Source: a virus. Taken from it: a stretch of DNA of 26,514 bases. Made by a program: the position numbers and the translations under genes. The stretch spans positions 1-26,514 of the IMG/VR virus record IMGVR_UViG_3300040808_001646. One strand, 5' to 3'. Under the pieces are notes generated by a model. It was not told where the DNA came from. It did no database searches and saw only the letters and a list, made by a program, of their open reading frames with translations. Positions 15,350 to 22,191 of the stretch are shown here, piece by piece (the stretch's first letter is position 1; every line of letters begins with the position of its first letter).

Positions 15350-16030
15350 TTAAGCTACTGCGTATAGTGTATCTCGATCCCATTCTTTTACTACTTTGTA
15401 ACCGAACTGAGATAGGAAGTTTAATATATCTTCTTTTGTGCAATTATATCGTTCTAATGCATCAGTTGTTTCTAATACTATCATAGGCTTCGACGATTCG
15501 ATAGTGTTAACTGCACCCTTCAATGCAAATAACTCATATCCTTCGATATCTAAATGTATGAGATCGCAATCTATTACATTATAACTATCTATTGTTTTAA
15601 TTAAGATATTTCCAGTATCGTTTTCTTCGGGATTAACATGATGTGCTCCTGAATTTTTTCGACTAACATTAAACAATACTTTTTTTTCTATCTCGCCTAA
15701 CCCATTATTGTGAACTATAATATTTTCATAGTCTTTTGTGTTTTCACTTAAACAGTAATGATTTATGTACGTAGGTTCAAAAGTGTGTACAGTTTTAAAA
15801 CGTTTGCTATATTGTAATGGATATAATCCGCAGTGTCCTCCTGCTTGAATAATCGTTCGAAAACTTGTACAGTACTCGTCCATTATTATTTGAGGGAATT
15901 TTTGGTGTTCTTCGTCTTGAAAATATTTCCAAGCTTTTTCTATCTTATCTTTTGACTTATCTTTTAACCATAATAAATCTAAGCCAGCGATGTGTCTAAG
16001 TTCTACTCTTTTTGCTATTTCAGGCGGCAT
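15350..16030 (-). CDS. FkbM-family methyltransferase
   Basis: This 226-residue protein is an FkbM-type SAM-dependent methyltransferase, a family that usually O-methylates sugars. The SAM-binding motif I region reads IIQAGGHCGLYPLQY, followed by the acidic motif VHTFEP. The family signature DLIHLDIEGYELFALKGA is intact and is followed by PMIVLETTD. It has a true leader with an AAGGA Shine-Dalgarno and lies downstream of the palindromic late promoter at 16069-16080. A glycan-modifying role fits the surrounding genes. Confidence 0.87.
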   Translation of the reverse strand: MPPEIAKRVELRHIAGLDLLWLKDKSKDKIEKAWKYFQDEEHQKFPQIIMDEYCTSFRTIIQAGGHCGLYPLQYSKRFKTVHTFEPTYINHYCLSENTKDYENIIVHNNGLGEIEKKVLFNVSRKNSGAHHVNPEENDTGNILIKTIDSYNVIDCDLIHLDIEGYELFALKGAVNTIESSKPMIVLETTDALERYNCTKEDILNFLSQFGYKVVKEWDRDTLYAVA

Positions 16031-16051
16031 GTTTTGTCCTTTTCAATGTAT

Positions 16052-16059
16052 TATTTATG
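16052..16059 (-). promoter_or_regulatory. Possible second late promoter (CATAAATA)
   Basis: A one-mismatch late element on the minus strand upstream of the FkbM gene. A start about 6 nt downstream would give a short leader containing the AAGGA ribosome-binding site. It lies just inside the stronger TATAAATA at 16069-16076. Confidence 0.4.
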
Positions 16060-16068
16060 TGCGTATAT

Positions 16069-16080
16069 TATTTATAAATA
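16069..16080. promoter_or_regulatory. Palindromic bidirectional late promoter (TATTTATAAATA)
   Basis: The 12-nt sequence is its own reverse complement, so it provides TATAAATA on both strands (minus 16069-16076, plus 16073-16080). The plus copy lies 5 nt before the ATG of the sulfotransferase gene; the minus copy lies upstream of the FkbM gene. One site could therefore fire late transcription in both directions. Confidence 0.65.
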
Positions 16081-16085
16081 AGTTT

Positions 16086-16682
16086 ATGATCATAAGCCAT
16101 AAGTATAAATTTATTTTTATAAAGACAAGAAAAACTGCTGGATCGAGCATAGAAATGTTTTTGGAAAAATACTTAGATGACAACGACATATCTACAGGAT
16201 CAGATATAGACGGAGTTGAACCTAGAAACATCAATATTGACGGTCATGTAGGATACAAATACATACAAACAAACTATCCTAAAGAATGGAAAGAATATTT
16301 CAAATTTGCAGTTGAAAGAAATCCGTGGGACGCAATGGTTAGTAAGTATTATTGGTATAAAAAAATAAAACCTAAAAAAGCGAAAAACTCTTTCTATGAA
16401 TTTGTTGCAAATAACAAAAAACTATCGTCGTTAAACGACTGGAAACTATATGCAGATAGAGATAATATTGTAGTTGATAAGCTAATTCGATATGAAGAAT
16501 TGCACGAGTTTTTTTCTCAGCAAACTATTATACCTTACAATAATGAAATGCTAACGACATTTGTAAAATCTGGAATAAGACCTACAAAAGAATATAAAGA
16601 TCATTACAACAAAGAGACTGCTAAGTTAATAGAAGAAGAATTTGCTAAACAAATAAAATTATTAGACTACAAGTTTGAATAA
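16086..16682 (+). CDS. PAPS-dependent sulfotransferase-like protein
   Basis: The start at 16086 (MIISHKYKFIFIKT) gives 198 residues and removes a non-conserved 32-residue stretch that would run back over the FkbM gene. Residues 13-21 (KTRKTAGSS) form the 5'-phosphosulfate-binding loop of sulfotransferases, and R78 and S86 in ERNPWDAMVSKYYW form the 3'-phosphate-binding motif. The fold transfers sulfate from PAPS to hydroxyls, often on glycans. An APS-kinase-like gene at 2568 could provide PAPS. The gene is on the plus strand, preceded directly by a late promoter and lacking a Shine-Dalgarno, and overlaps the next gene tail-to-tail by 21 nt. Very AT-rich codon use may indicate separate acquisition. 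Confidence 0.85.
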   Translation: MIISHKYKFIFIKTRKTAGSSIEMFLEKYLDDNDISTGSDIDGVEPRNINIDGHVGYKYIQTNYPKEWKEYFKFAVERNPWDAMVSKYYWYKKIKPKKAKNSFYEFVANNKKLSSLNDWKLYADRDNIVVDKLIRYEELHEFFSQQTIIPYNNEMLTTFVKSGIRPTKEYKDHYNKETAKLIEEEFAKQIKLLDYKFE

Positions 16683-17231
16683 CGTTGCTTCTAAAGAAAT
16701 GTTTTGTTTCTTTCCTTTTCTTTGCATATAATGATAGGTTTGCATTGGTTTTAAAAAATCTATAGCTTCTATTCCTTGCTTTATAGATTCTACGTTACTA
16801 TTATTTACAAAAACAAAAGGTATATTTCGTTCCTTTGCAATATGCAAATCATTAATAACTATCTCAGTCTTGGGATTGCCGTCTACAAATAACAAATCTT
16901 GCTTACATAAATTTGCAATACCTTCTTTAAATTCTTTACGTAATATAACAGAGTCATATTTATAAAACTGATATCTAAATGGAAATTCCTTATCTACTAT
17001 CCTTGCACCTTGTATAGTTCGTTCGTCATTTGCTATGTCAAAACTATAGACATTTACATCAGGAAATAATGTCATTACAATTGTACTAGAATGTCCTACG
17101 CCAAAACCTATTTCCATCATTGTTTGAAAATTAGTAACATTTTTTACAGCTCTCCACATATCTATTACAGACTGTTGAGGCTGCATATTAGGTCCTATAG
17201 CTTTAGGTAAAATATGCGTTTTAATATACAT
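16662..17231 (-). CDS. Class I SAM-dependent methyltransferase-like protein
   Basis: The 189-residue protein has a motif I of class I methyltransferases (TMMEIGFGVGHSS, about 37-49), followed by a strand ending in an acidic residue (VYSFDIAND). A later LLFVDGNPKTE is compatible with motif IV. Overall it resembles the Methyltransf_24/TylF-like group often found in glycan clusters. Its ATG overlaps the stop of the GT25-like gene by one base. Acceptor unknown; a sugar hydroxyl is likely from context. Confidence 0.75.
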   Translation of the reverse strand: MYIKTHILPKAIGPNMQPQQSVIDMWRAVKNVTNFQTMMEIGFGVGHSSTIVMTLFPDVNVYSFDIANDERTIQGARIVDKEFPFRYQFYKYDSVILRKEFKEGIANLCKQDLLFVDGNPKTEIVINDLHIAKERNIPFVFVNNSNVESIKQGIEAIDFLKPMQTYHYMQRKGKKQNISLEATLFKLVV

Positions 17232-17800
17232 TATAAATCCTTTGTAAAACTAAAAGTCTTTTGGTGATAATCTACTCGTTTGTTATGATCAAATACTAAA
17301 TCTACAATTCCATCACATAACATCCAGTCTGCAGGCATAGCACCGTGTACTGATATCCAATCAACTATTCTTTGTGCGCCTTCTGGACTTATAGAATAAG
17401 CTCTTGCGCCTTCAAACCAATTACCACACGGTATAGGTTTAGCTTTATTAAATCCTTCATATTTGATTACATCAAAACTTAACGGCAGTGTAGGTGGACT
17501 ATTTTTAAAATAAACATCGTGTTCGAAAATCGTAATAGGTTTGTTTTCTATTATGCATTTTTTCCATAAATTATAATGACTTAAAAAACAACCTATAGTT
17601 CCAGGACGTTGCATATATCTAAAACATTTTTTGTTTATTTTGCTAGCAAATGTTCCATGACTTTCAAGAGAAGTAATACTTCCGTCTACACCTTCATATA
17701 ATTGTAAATTCCAGCCGTGATCATTACCTGACTCTACTGCATTGTTAGCCCACGCAACACTGCTTGGATACGTTGGTAGATATATTACATATTGGTCCAT
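17231..17800 (-). CDS. GT25-like (LPS-type) glycosyltransferase
   Basis: The 189-residue protein has the features of GT25 family enzymes, which include LPS beta-galactosyltransferases. It starts with YVIYLPTYPSS, contains GTIGCFLSHYNLWKKCI (the family's GxxGCxLSH block) followed by ITIFEHDVYF, where EHD takes the place of the usual EDD. GARAYSISPEGAQRIVDW and PADWMLCD match the late family blocks. It overlaps its upstream neighbour by 16 nt. Specificity unknown; the EHD variant may affect metal use. Confidence 0.82.
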   Translation of the reverse strand: MDQYVIYLPTYPSSVAWANNAVESGNDHGWNLQLYEGVDGSITSLESHGTFASKINKKCFRYMQRPGTIGCFLSHYNLWKKCIIENKPITIFEHDVYFKNSPPTLPLSFDVIKYEGFNKAKPIPCGNWFEGARAYSISPEGAQRIVDWISVHGAMPADWMLCDGIVDLVFDHNKRVDYHQKTFSFTKDL

Positions 17801-18552
17801 TTTTCTAATTCATTCTTAAAAACATCGTTTGTTGTTTTTTTATTACCTTTTGCAGTTCTAAAATACGAATTGCGTTTTTTAAAACTCCAATGATTCCAAT
17901 GTAATGGCAACGGCTCAAATTGCATTTTATTAAAAATATTTTGTAATACAACTTGATCTACAAACCAATAAGCTTCTTTACTAAATGTTTCTGTCATTTC
18001 TTTAGCAAGACGCTTTCTAAATGCAAGACCATCTTCACCTTTTCCTAGTGATAAACAACTTGCAATTATTTTTTCTGGTGACTTAGGCTTTCGCATTGCT
18101 CGTACATAATCAGTTGCCTGTTCGAAATCAAGTTTAGGAAAATTTTTGAATAATAAAGTATCACAGTCAACTTGTAAAATTCTTTTATATGGTGTAGGAA
18201 ATATTTTATCTATATGCATAAACCTACTACAAGCATAGTATGTTTTTTCTGCATCTAATACAGCATCAAACTTTCCTGGATGAAATCCTGCATTTGTAAA
18301 ATTTATTGTATCAAAAAAATTATCGTCTACAAACTCTGTACTGTATGATACTCTGTTATTAGGATATCTATCAAAATTATTAGTATCTTTTAATATTAGA
18401 TGACAATGAACACCTACCCAGCCATTTTGATGTATAATACTCTTGATTAGTGGAATTCCGTATAGATTATAATATTTTAAATCACACGAAAAGAAAATAA
18501 TAAATTTTTCAGTGTTTTCTTCAACATTAATTTGAGGTAATTGAAAACTCAT
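17785..18552 (-). CDS. GT8-like glycosyltransferase
   Basis: The 255-residue protein has a DxD motif in RILQVDCDTLLFKN (D129, D131) preceded by YYACSRFMHIDKIF, the typical arrangement in GT8-like enzymes. WFVDQVVLQNIFNKM, before the C-terminus, matches the family's DQ..LN segment. A shortened Lys-rich TAKGNKKT could replace the usual HxxGxxKPW block. It overlaps uvsY by 4 nt upstream (ATGA) and the GT25-like gene downstream, so the glycan island is translationally coupled to the recombination operon. Confidence 0.8.
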   Translation of the reverse strand: MSFQLPQINVEENTEKFIIFFSCDLKYYNLYGIPLIKSIIHQNGWVGVHCHLILKDTNNFDRYPNNRVSYSTEFVDDNFFDTINFTNAGFHPGKFDAVLDAEKTYYACSRFMHIDKIFPTPYKRILQVDCDTLLFKNFPKLDFEQATDYVRAMRKPKSPEKIIASCLSLGKGEDGLAFRKRLAKEMTETFSKEAYWFVDQVVLQNIFNKMQFEPLPLHWNHWSFKKRNSYFRTAKGNKKTTNDVFKNELEKWTNM

Positions 18553-19004
18553 AATGTAGCATCTTCCATTCCTGCTACACGTAGTTTAACTACATTAGTA
18601 ATTTGCCATTGCTTTTGATCAAGGGCCTTCAAGACTCCTAACCATTTGTTACGCATAAGTGCAAACTCGTTGATAATCTTTTCATAGTCAACAACATCTG
18701 CTTCGCCATCAACGTATTTTTCAACGTCACGGCTTGACAGAGCTCGTTGATAGTTTTCAAGATATTTTTTGAAATAAGAGCTACGCAATCTACGTAGCTC
18801 TATATTTAGATAGTTTAAAATAGCTTCTATTTCTTGTAACTGATTAAAGCGATGTTCAACGATGCCTGGCATAGCAGCCGCCGACTTTTCAACATTGCCT
18901 ACTAGTTTACACTCTGCTCGTGCTTGTACTAGTTCAGCTTCAAAGTGTTGTATAGCAGCAGGTATTTGATTAATATCTCTGCTTACGCTACTATACCAGC
19001 CCAT
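18549..19004 (-). CDS. uvsY: UvsY-like recombination mediator
   Basis: UvsY loads UvsX onto gp32-coated single-stranded DNA. The 151-residue protein is about the T4 size (137) and strongly helical. The central and C-terminal part (YFKKYLENYQRALSSRDVEKYV, VVDYEKIINEFALMRNKWLGVL, WQITNVVKLR) fits the divergent UvsY forms of marine T4-like phages. Sequence identity with T4 UvsY is low, so the call leans on size, helical pattern and on its place right after uvsX. It overlaps both neighbours (TAATG and ATGA). Confidence 0.78.
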   Translation of the reverse strand: MGWYSSVSRDINQIPAAIQHFEAELVQARAECKLVGNVEKSAAAMPGIVEHRFNQLQEIEAILNYLNIELRRLRSSYFKKYLENYQRALSSRDVEKYVDGEADVVDYEKIINEFALMRNKWLGVLKALDQKQWQITNVVKLRVAGMEDATL

Positions 19005-19231
19005 TATTCATCCCATTCTTCGTAATCATCAATGTCAGCGTCAATATCAAGATAGTAGTTAATTGCTTCGTCTAGTGCAGAACAAGTACCCATAGAATCT
19101 TTAAGTACTTCATCTGACACTCCGTAGTCTGCTAATAGATCTACATAGCTTTCTGCAATAATTTCTATTTGTTTTTTATCAACGTATTCTTTAAACAGTG
19201 TCCAAATTTCGACTATTTTTTCTTCATTCAT
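19004..19231 (-). CDS. Small acidic protein between uvsX and uvsY
   Basis: This 75-residue helical protein is highly acidic, ending in DIDADIDDYEEWDE. It has no recognised domain. It overlaps uvsX by 8 nt and uvsY by one base, and so is embedded in the recombination operon. The acidic tail could mimic DNA or contact gp32 or UvsX; that is inference only. Confidence 0.78.
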   Translation of the reverse strand: MNEEKIVEIWTLFKEYVDKKQIEIIAESYVDLLADYGVSDEVLKDSMGTCSALDEAINYYLDIDADIDDYEEWDE

Positions 19232-20315
19232 TAGTTAGTGCTTCCTCGATATAGTCATCAGCAGCTTCTTCGTCTGCATTGTCGATATTTACCATAGATG
19301 CTTCTTTTACTAGGTAATCTGACATAACTGTATCAAGTAATTCACCACTCCAATTTTTGCGATATTCAAGGATCTCTTCACCGTCGCTAGTAACATACTT
19401 TAAACGATTACCTTGCTTTACAATAACTTCTTTCTTTTCAAATAGTTCAATTAAACCACTATAAGGATTCATACCTGTTTCGTATGGAATCTTAACCTGT
19501 ACACCTTCAAACGGTTTAGCATAACGTGTTTTCATAACCTTACAGCCTGCACGAATACCACGTACTTCGCTGATCTTATTACCGTCTTCGTCTTCTTTTA
19601 GTTTCAACTTCTTCATTGCAACTACGATAGATGATGCATAGATAAATCCTTGTCCACCTGAAATTTTATCATCCGGATCAAACATATCTTGTGATGCATA
19701 TGTGTGGTTAGTACACACAAGACCAATGTTATGCGAACCAATCATGTTCACAGTATTACGTACAAGTGATGTTAGTGCTTTGGGCTTACGACCCATATCA
19801 CCTTTCATATCACCCTTGTTAAACTGATCAACGTCTGTAGGTGTTAGCAACATACCTAATGAGTCAACAACAAACAGTACCTTAGGACGGTCTTCTTCCG
19901 CCATTTCTTTGTAATCTTTCATGAACGTACTAATAGTCTTAGCAACGTCATCAATCATTGACATGTTAAGTTTTAGTAGTTTATCTTCTGATGTATCTAC
20001 ATCAAGTGCTTGCAGCCACGCTTCGTCAAGTGCGTTCTCTGAGTCGATTAGTACTACAAAAATACCTTGATCTTGTGCTGCCTTTACAATGTTACCTGAA
20101 CAGATATATGATTTACCTGCGCCACTTTCACCTGCAAAAACAGTTACCTTACCAAGAGGTACACCTTTGTTAAAATCACCTGAGATAAGATAGTTGAGTG
20201 CGTAGTTACCAGTACTAATCCAATCAGTAGGATCGTTAAATCCTGCACTCATGCCTGTTATGGACTTAGTTAACGAAGTACGAAACTTCGTTGGGTCGAA
20301 TGCTTTATTCGCCAT
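19224..20315 (-). CDS. uvsX: UvsX recombinase (RecA family)
   Basis: UvsX is the T4-type RecA strand-exchange protein used in recombination-dependent replication. The 363-residue product has Walker A GESGAGKS (62-69), the strand and Glu of VVLIDSENALDEAW, Walker B VLFVVDSLGMLL, and the RecA L2-type Gly-rich region KISGGQGFIYASS after TNHTYAS. The C-terminus is acidic (DNADEEAADDYIEEALTNE), as in T4 UvsX. An AGGAG lies 6 nt before the ATG. A hairpin terminator separates it from gp32 upstream; its own promoter was not clearly identified, so it may rely on readthrough. Confidence 0.95.
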   Translation of the reverse strand: MANKAFDPTKFRTSLTKSITGMSAGFNDPTDWISTGNYALNYLISGDFNKGVPLGKVTVFAGESGAGKSYICSGNIVKAAQDQGIFVVLIDSENALDEAWLQALDVDTSEDKLLKLNMSMIDDVAKTISTFMKDYKEMAEEDRPKVLFVVDSLGMLLTPTDVDQFNKGDMKGDMGRKPKALTSLVRNTVNMIGSHNIGLVCTNHTYASQDMFDPDDKISGGQGFIYASSIVVAMKKLKLKEDEDGNKISEVRGIRAGCKVMKTRYAKPFEGVQVKIPYETGMNPYSGLIELFEKKEVIVKQGNRLKYVTSDGEEILEYRKNWSGELLDTVMSDYLVKEASMVNIDNADEEAADDYIEEALTNE

Positions 20316-20349
20316 TTGTTTCTCCTAATCTAAAAAGCTGGGCAAGTAT

Positions 20350-20380
20350 AAAGGGTTGCATCTAGACAATGCAACCCTTT
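20350..20380 (-). terminator. Hairpin terminator between gene 32 and uvsX
   Basis: A perfect 12-bp stem (20350-20361 with 20369-20380) and a 7-nt loop lie 12 nt past the gene 32 stop. On the minus strand it is followed by TTTATACTT, a weak U-tract. It probably attenuates gene 32 transcription, with partial readthrough into uvsX. Confidence 0.75.
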
Positions 20381-20392
20381 TAGCTTGCTCTA

Positions 20393-21391
20393 TTACTGAC
20401 CTTGACGTGCGCGAATCATTGCAAGAATGTCTTGCGCATTACCGCCACCATCTGCTGGTGCTGCCGCTGGAGCAGATTCTGCCGCTACTTCTTCGTTAGA
20501 CTTAAAAGGAACGTCATCTTCTACTGCCGGAGCAGGTGTTGCTGCCGGAGTTGCTGCCGGTGCCGGAGTTGCTGCCGGTGGATTTGGATCGCCAGTAGCT
20601 GCACTCATACCTGCCGGACGGAAGTAATTGCTCCAACGATCTGGATCATATGCTTCGCCATCAACTGACGCTTCGAACATTTCAGTTAATACTTTAACTG
20701 CTGTTTCGTCTGGCTTTTTAGGTAGGAAGTCTGATAGATTAAACAAGCCATGTGTATTAACAGCCTGCATTTCAGCATCGCTCAGAGGACGTTCACGACG
20801 TGCCCAGTTAGATGTTGAATAGTCTGCGTAACCGCCTTTAGAACTTTTGTTAAGACGGAAGTCTACACCTGCTGTGTAATCTGTTGGCAATTCTTCCATG
20901 TCAGGATCCATAAGCGCCTGCTTAATGATCTGGAAGATCTGAGGACCAATAATGAATCGACGAATTGGATTCTCTGGAGCCTCGTCATCTGCAATTGGAT
21001 TGTCTGTTACAAAGCCTTGGAACAAATACGAACGCTTTTTCCAATACTTACGACCCATATCTTCTAATGAAGGATCCTTAAACCAACCACGTACCTCTTG
21101 TAGAATAGGACAGCTTTCGCCATACATTTCCATACATGGAACTTGTACTTGTACAGGACGCGAGTCAGTTTGACCTTTGACGCCTGCGAACGGAAGTTTG
21201 ATCATCAAACGTTCTGCCCAGAAGAAAGTGTTGTCTGGATTGCCATCAGGAAGGAAACGTAGAGTTGCACTCTCGCCTTCTTTCATATTCCAAAATGGGT
21301 AGATTGGGTTAGGACCGCTTGGGCCTCTGTTTCCGCCAGTATTGGCTTCTTGTTGTTTGAGCTTTGCTCGGATTTCTGCTAATGATGCCAT
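20393..21391 (-). CDS. 32: gp32 single-stranded DNA-binding protein
   Basis: gp32 coats single-stranded DNA in replication and recombination. The 332-residue product (T4: 301) has a basic N-terminus with AEIRAKLKQQEAN, the cooperativity region, then an OB-type core: YPFWNMKEGESATLRFLPDG, FFWAERLMIKLPF, CMEMYGESCPIL, WKKRSYLFQGFV and IIGPQIFQII. The T4 zinc site needs three Cys and one His; only C86 and C94 occur here, so that site seems reduced. Residues about 265-290 are a Pro-Ala linker, and a conserved-looking acidic and then helical tail (AQDILAMIRARQ) follows, probably the protein-interaction tail. AGGAGG lies 8 nt before the ATG, downstream of a sigma70-type promoter. Confidence 0.93.
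   Translation of the reverse strand: MASLAEIRAKLKQQEANTGGNRGPSGPNPIYPFWNMKEGESATLRFLPDGNPDNTFFWAERLMIKLPFAGVKGQTDSRPVQVQVPCMEMYGESCPILQEVRGWFKDPSLEDMGRKYWKKRSYLFQGFVTDNPIADDEAPENPIRRFIIGPQIFQIIKQALMDPDMEELPTDYTAGVDFRLNKSSKGGYADYSTSNWARRERPLSDAEMQAVNTHGLFNLSDFLPKKPDETAVKVLTEMFEASVDGEAYDPDRWSNYFRPAGMSAATGDPNPPAATPAPAATPAATPAPAVEDDVPFKSNEEVAAESAPAAAPADGGGNAQDILAMIRARQGQ
20538..20578. repeat. Short tandem repeats coding the gp32 Pro-Ala linker
   Basis: The 11-nt unit GTTGCTGCCGG occurs three times (20538-20548, 20550-20560, 20568-20578), spaced by one and seven bases. On the minus strand it codes for the PAATPAPAATPAATPAP linker of gp32. Such repeats can change copy number by slippage, so linker length may vary between strains. 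Confidence 0.8.
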
Positions 21392-21432
21392 AGTTATGCC
21401 TCCTATTGTTATGCCTATGTGCTTGTGCCTTT

Positions 21433-21459
21433 TTGTATAGCACAGTTAATACTATACAA
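21433..21459. repeat. 8-bp inverted repeat over the gene 32 -10 box
   Basis: TTGTATAG (21433-21440) and CTATACAA (21452-21459) are perfect inverted copies 11 nt apart. One arm overlaps the -10 box at 21451-21456, and the other lies just after the expected start site. The placement fits a DNA operator better than an RNA hairpin, since only one arm would be in the transcript. Confidence 0.5.
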
Positions 21460-21479
21460 CAATATTTATCAAAAGTCAA
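21451..21479 (-). promoter_or_regulatory. Sigma70-type promoter of gene 32
   Basis: Minus-strand TTGACT (21474-21479) and TATAGT (21451-21456) are 17 nt apart. The predicted start lies near 21444, leaving a leader of about 50 nt that ends in a strong AGGAGG. The spacer also contains GATAAATA (21463-21470), one mismatch from the late element, so gene 32 could be read both early and late. Confidence 0.78.
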
Positions 21480-22139
21480 CTACTTTTTTAAATAATTTTT
21501 TTCGTAATCGTGTAAATCTATGTAATCTTTGGTTACTTCTATAGTGAATATATCATTTGCCCAAATAAGATGACCATAATCAAACTGTGCTTTTACGCCA
21601 TATGCCTCTTCTAATACGTGCATATTATAAAATACATTAAAACCAAGATCATAATCTTTTCTTGCATCATCGCAAATTATTAATGAGCCTTTTGGCATAT
21701 TTTTACAAACATGGTTTAGGATATCAATATCATTAGGATTTACATGATCTGAGTCTAAGAATAAAACATCAATATCGTTACCTTTCCACTGAACATCATA
21801 TGGAAAATAACCTTGTATCTTTTGTATATTTTTGTACTCTAGTGTGTTTTTTTCAAATTCAGACCTTGTATTTAACACCATGCCAGATTTTAGTCTTCCT
21901 TCTTTGCCGTCATAAAAAGACTTATCTGGTATTGTAATGCTTTCTCTAAATCTATCTATACAAAAAACATCAACATCTGGACCGACTGTCTCTGCAATAC
22001 ATGTACTACTTCTTCCACAAAAAGAACCAACTTCTACAACTGTTTTAATGTTTTGTCTTTTTGATAATATGTCATTAAGAGCTTGAAGTTTACCCAAACT
22101 AGTATATCCCGGAATTGACATAAATTTATCGTAGTTCAT
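21480..22139 (-). CDS. Class I SAM-dependent methyltransferase (TylF/Methyltransf_24-like)
   Basis: The 219-residue protein has motif I VVEVGSFCGRSSTCIAETVG, an acidic strand end VFCIDRF, and DVLFLDSDHVNPNDIDIL, where the DSDH block is typical of this group's metal- or SAM-site. SLIICDDARKDY follows. Related enzymes methylate sugars or small molecules. It stands between gene 32 and the large unknown gene, away from the main glycan island. An AAAGG site precedes the ATG. Confidence 0.82.
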   Translation of the reverse strand: MNYDKFMSIPGYTSLGKLQALNDILSKRQNIKTVVEVGSFCGRSSTCIAETVGPDVDVFCIDRFRESITIPDKSFYDGKEGRLKSGMVLNTRSEFEKNTLEYKNIQKIQGYFPYDVQWKGNDIDVLFLDSDHVNPNDIDILNHVCKNMPKGSLIICDDARKDYDLGFNVFYNMHVLEEAYGVKAQFDYGHLIWANDIFTIEVTKDYIDLHDYEKNYLKK

Positions 22140-22165
22140 TGTTTTACCTTTGTATTATGAACGAA

Positions 22166-22191
22166 TTAGCCGATTATCTTAAACCGGCTAA
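22166..22191 (-). terminator. Weak hairpin at the end of the large unknown gene
   Basis: TTAGCCG (22166-22172) and CGGCTAA (22185-22191) form a 7-bp stem with a 12-nt loop spanning the stop codon of the 22174-24123 gene. There is no good U-tract after it on the minus strand, so termination is uncertain. Confidence 0.3.

Noticed and set aside
15990-16085. Longer N-terminus for the sulfotransferase
   Set aside because: It would run back over the FkbM gene and the palindromic promoter, and the extra residues are not like the family; the ATG at 16086 fits the motif spacing.
16957-16964. TATAAATA on the minus strand inside a methyltransferase gene
   Set aside because: It lies within coding sequence (codons for YKY) and no gene starts nearby, so it is probably coincidental.
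20427-20627. Plus-strand Ala-rich open frame opposite gene 32
   Set aside because: It is the mirror of the repeat-coded Pro-Ala linker of gp32 and has no ribosome-binding site or promoter.
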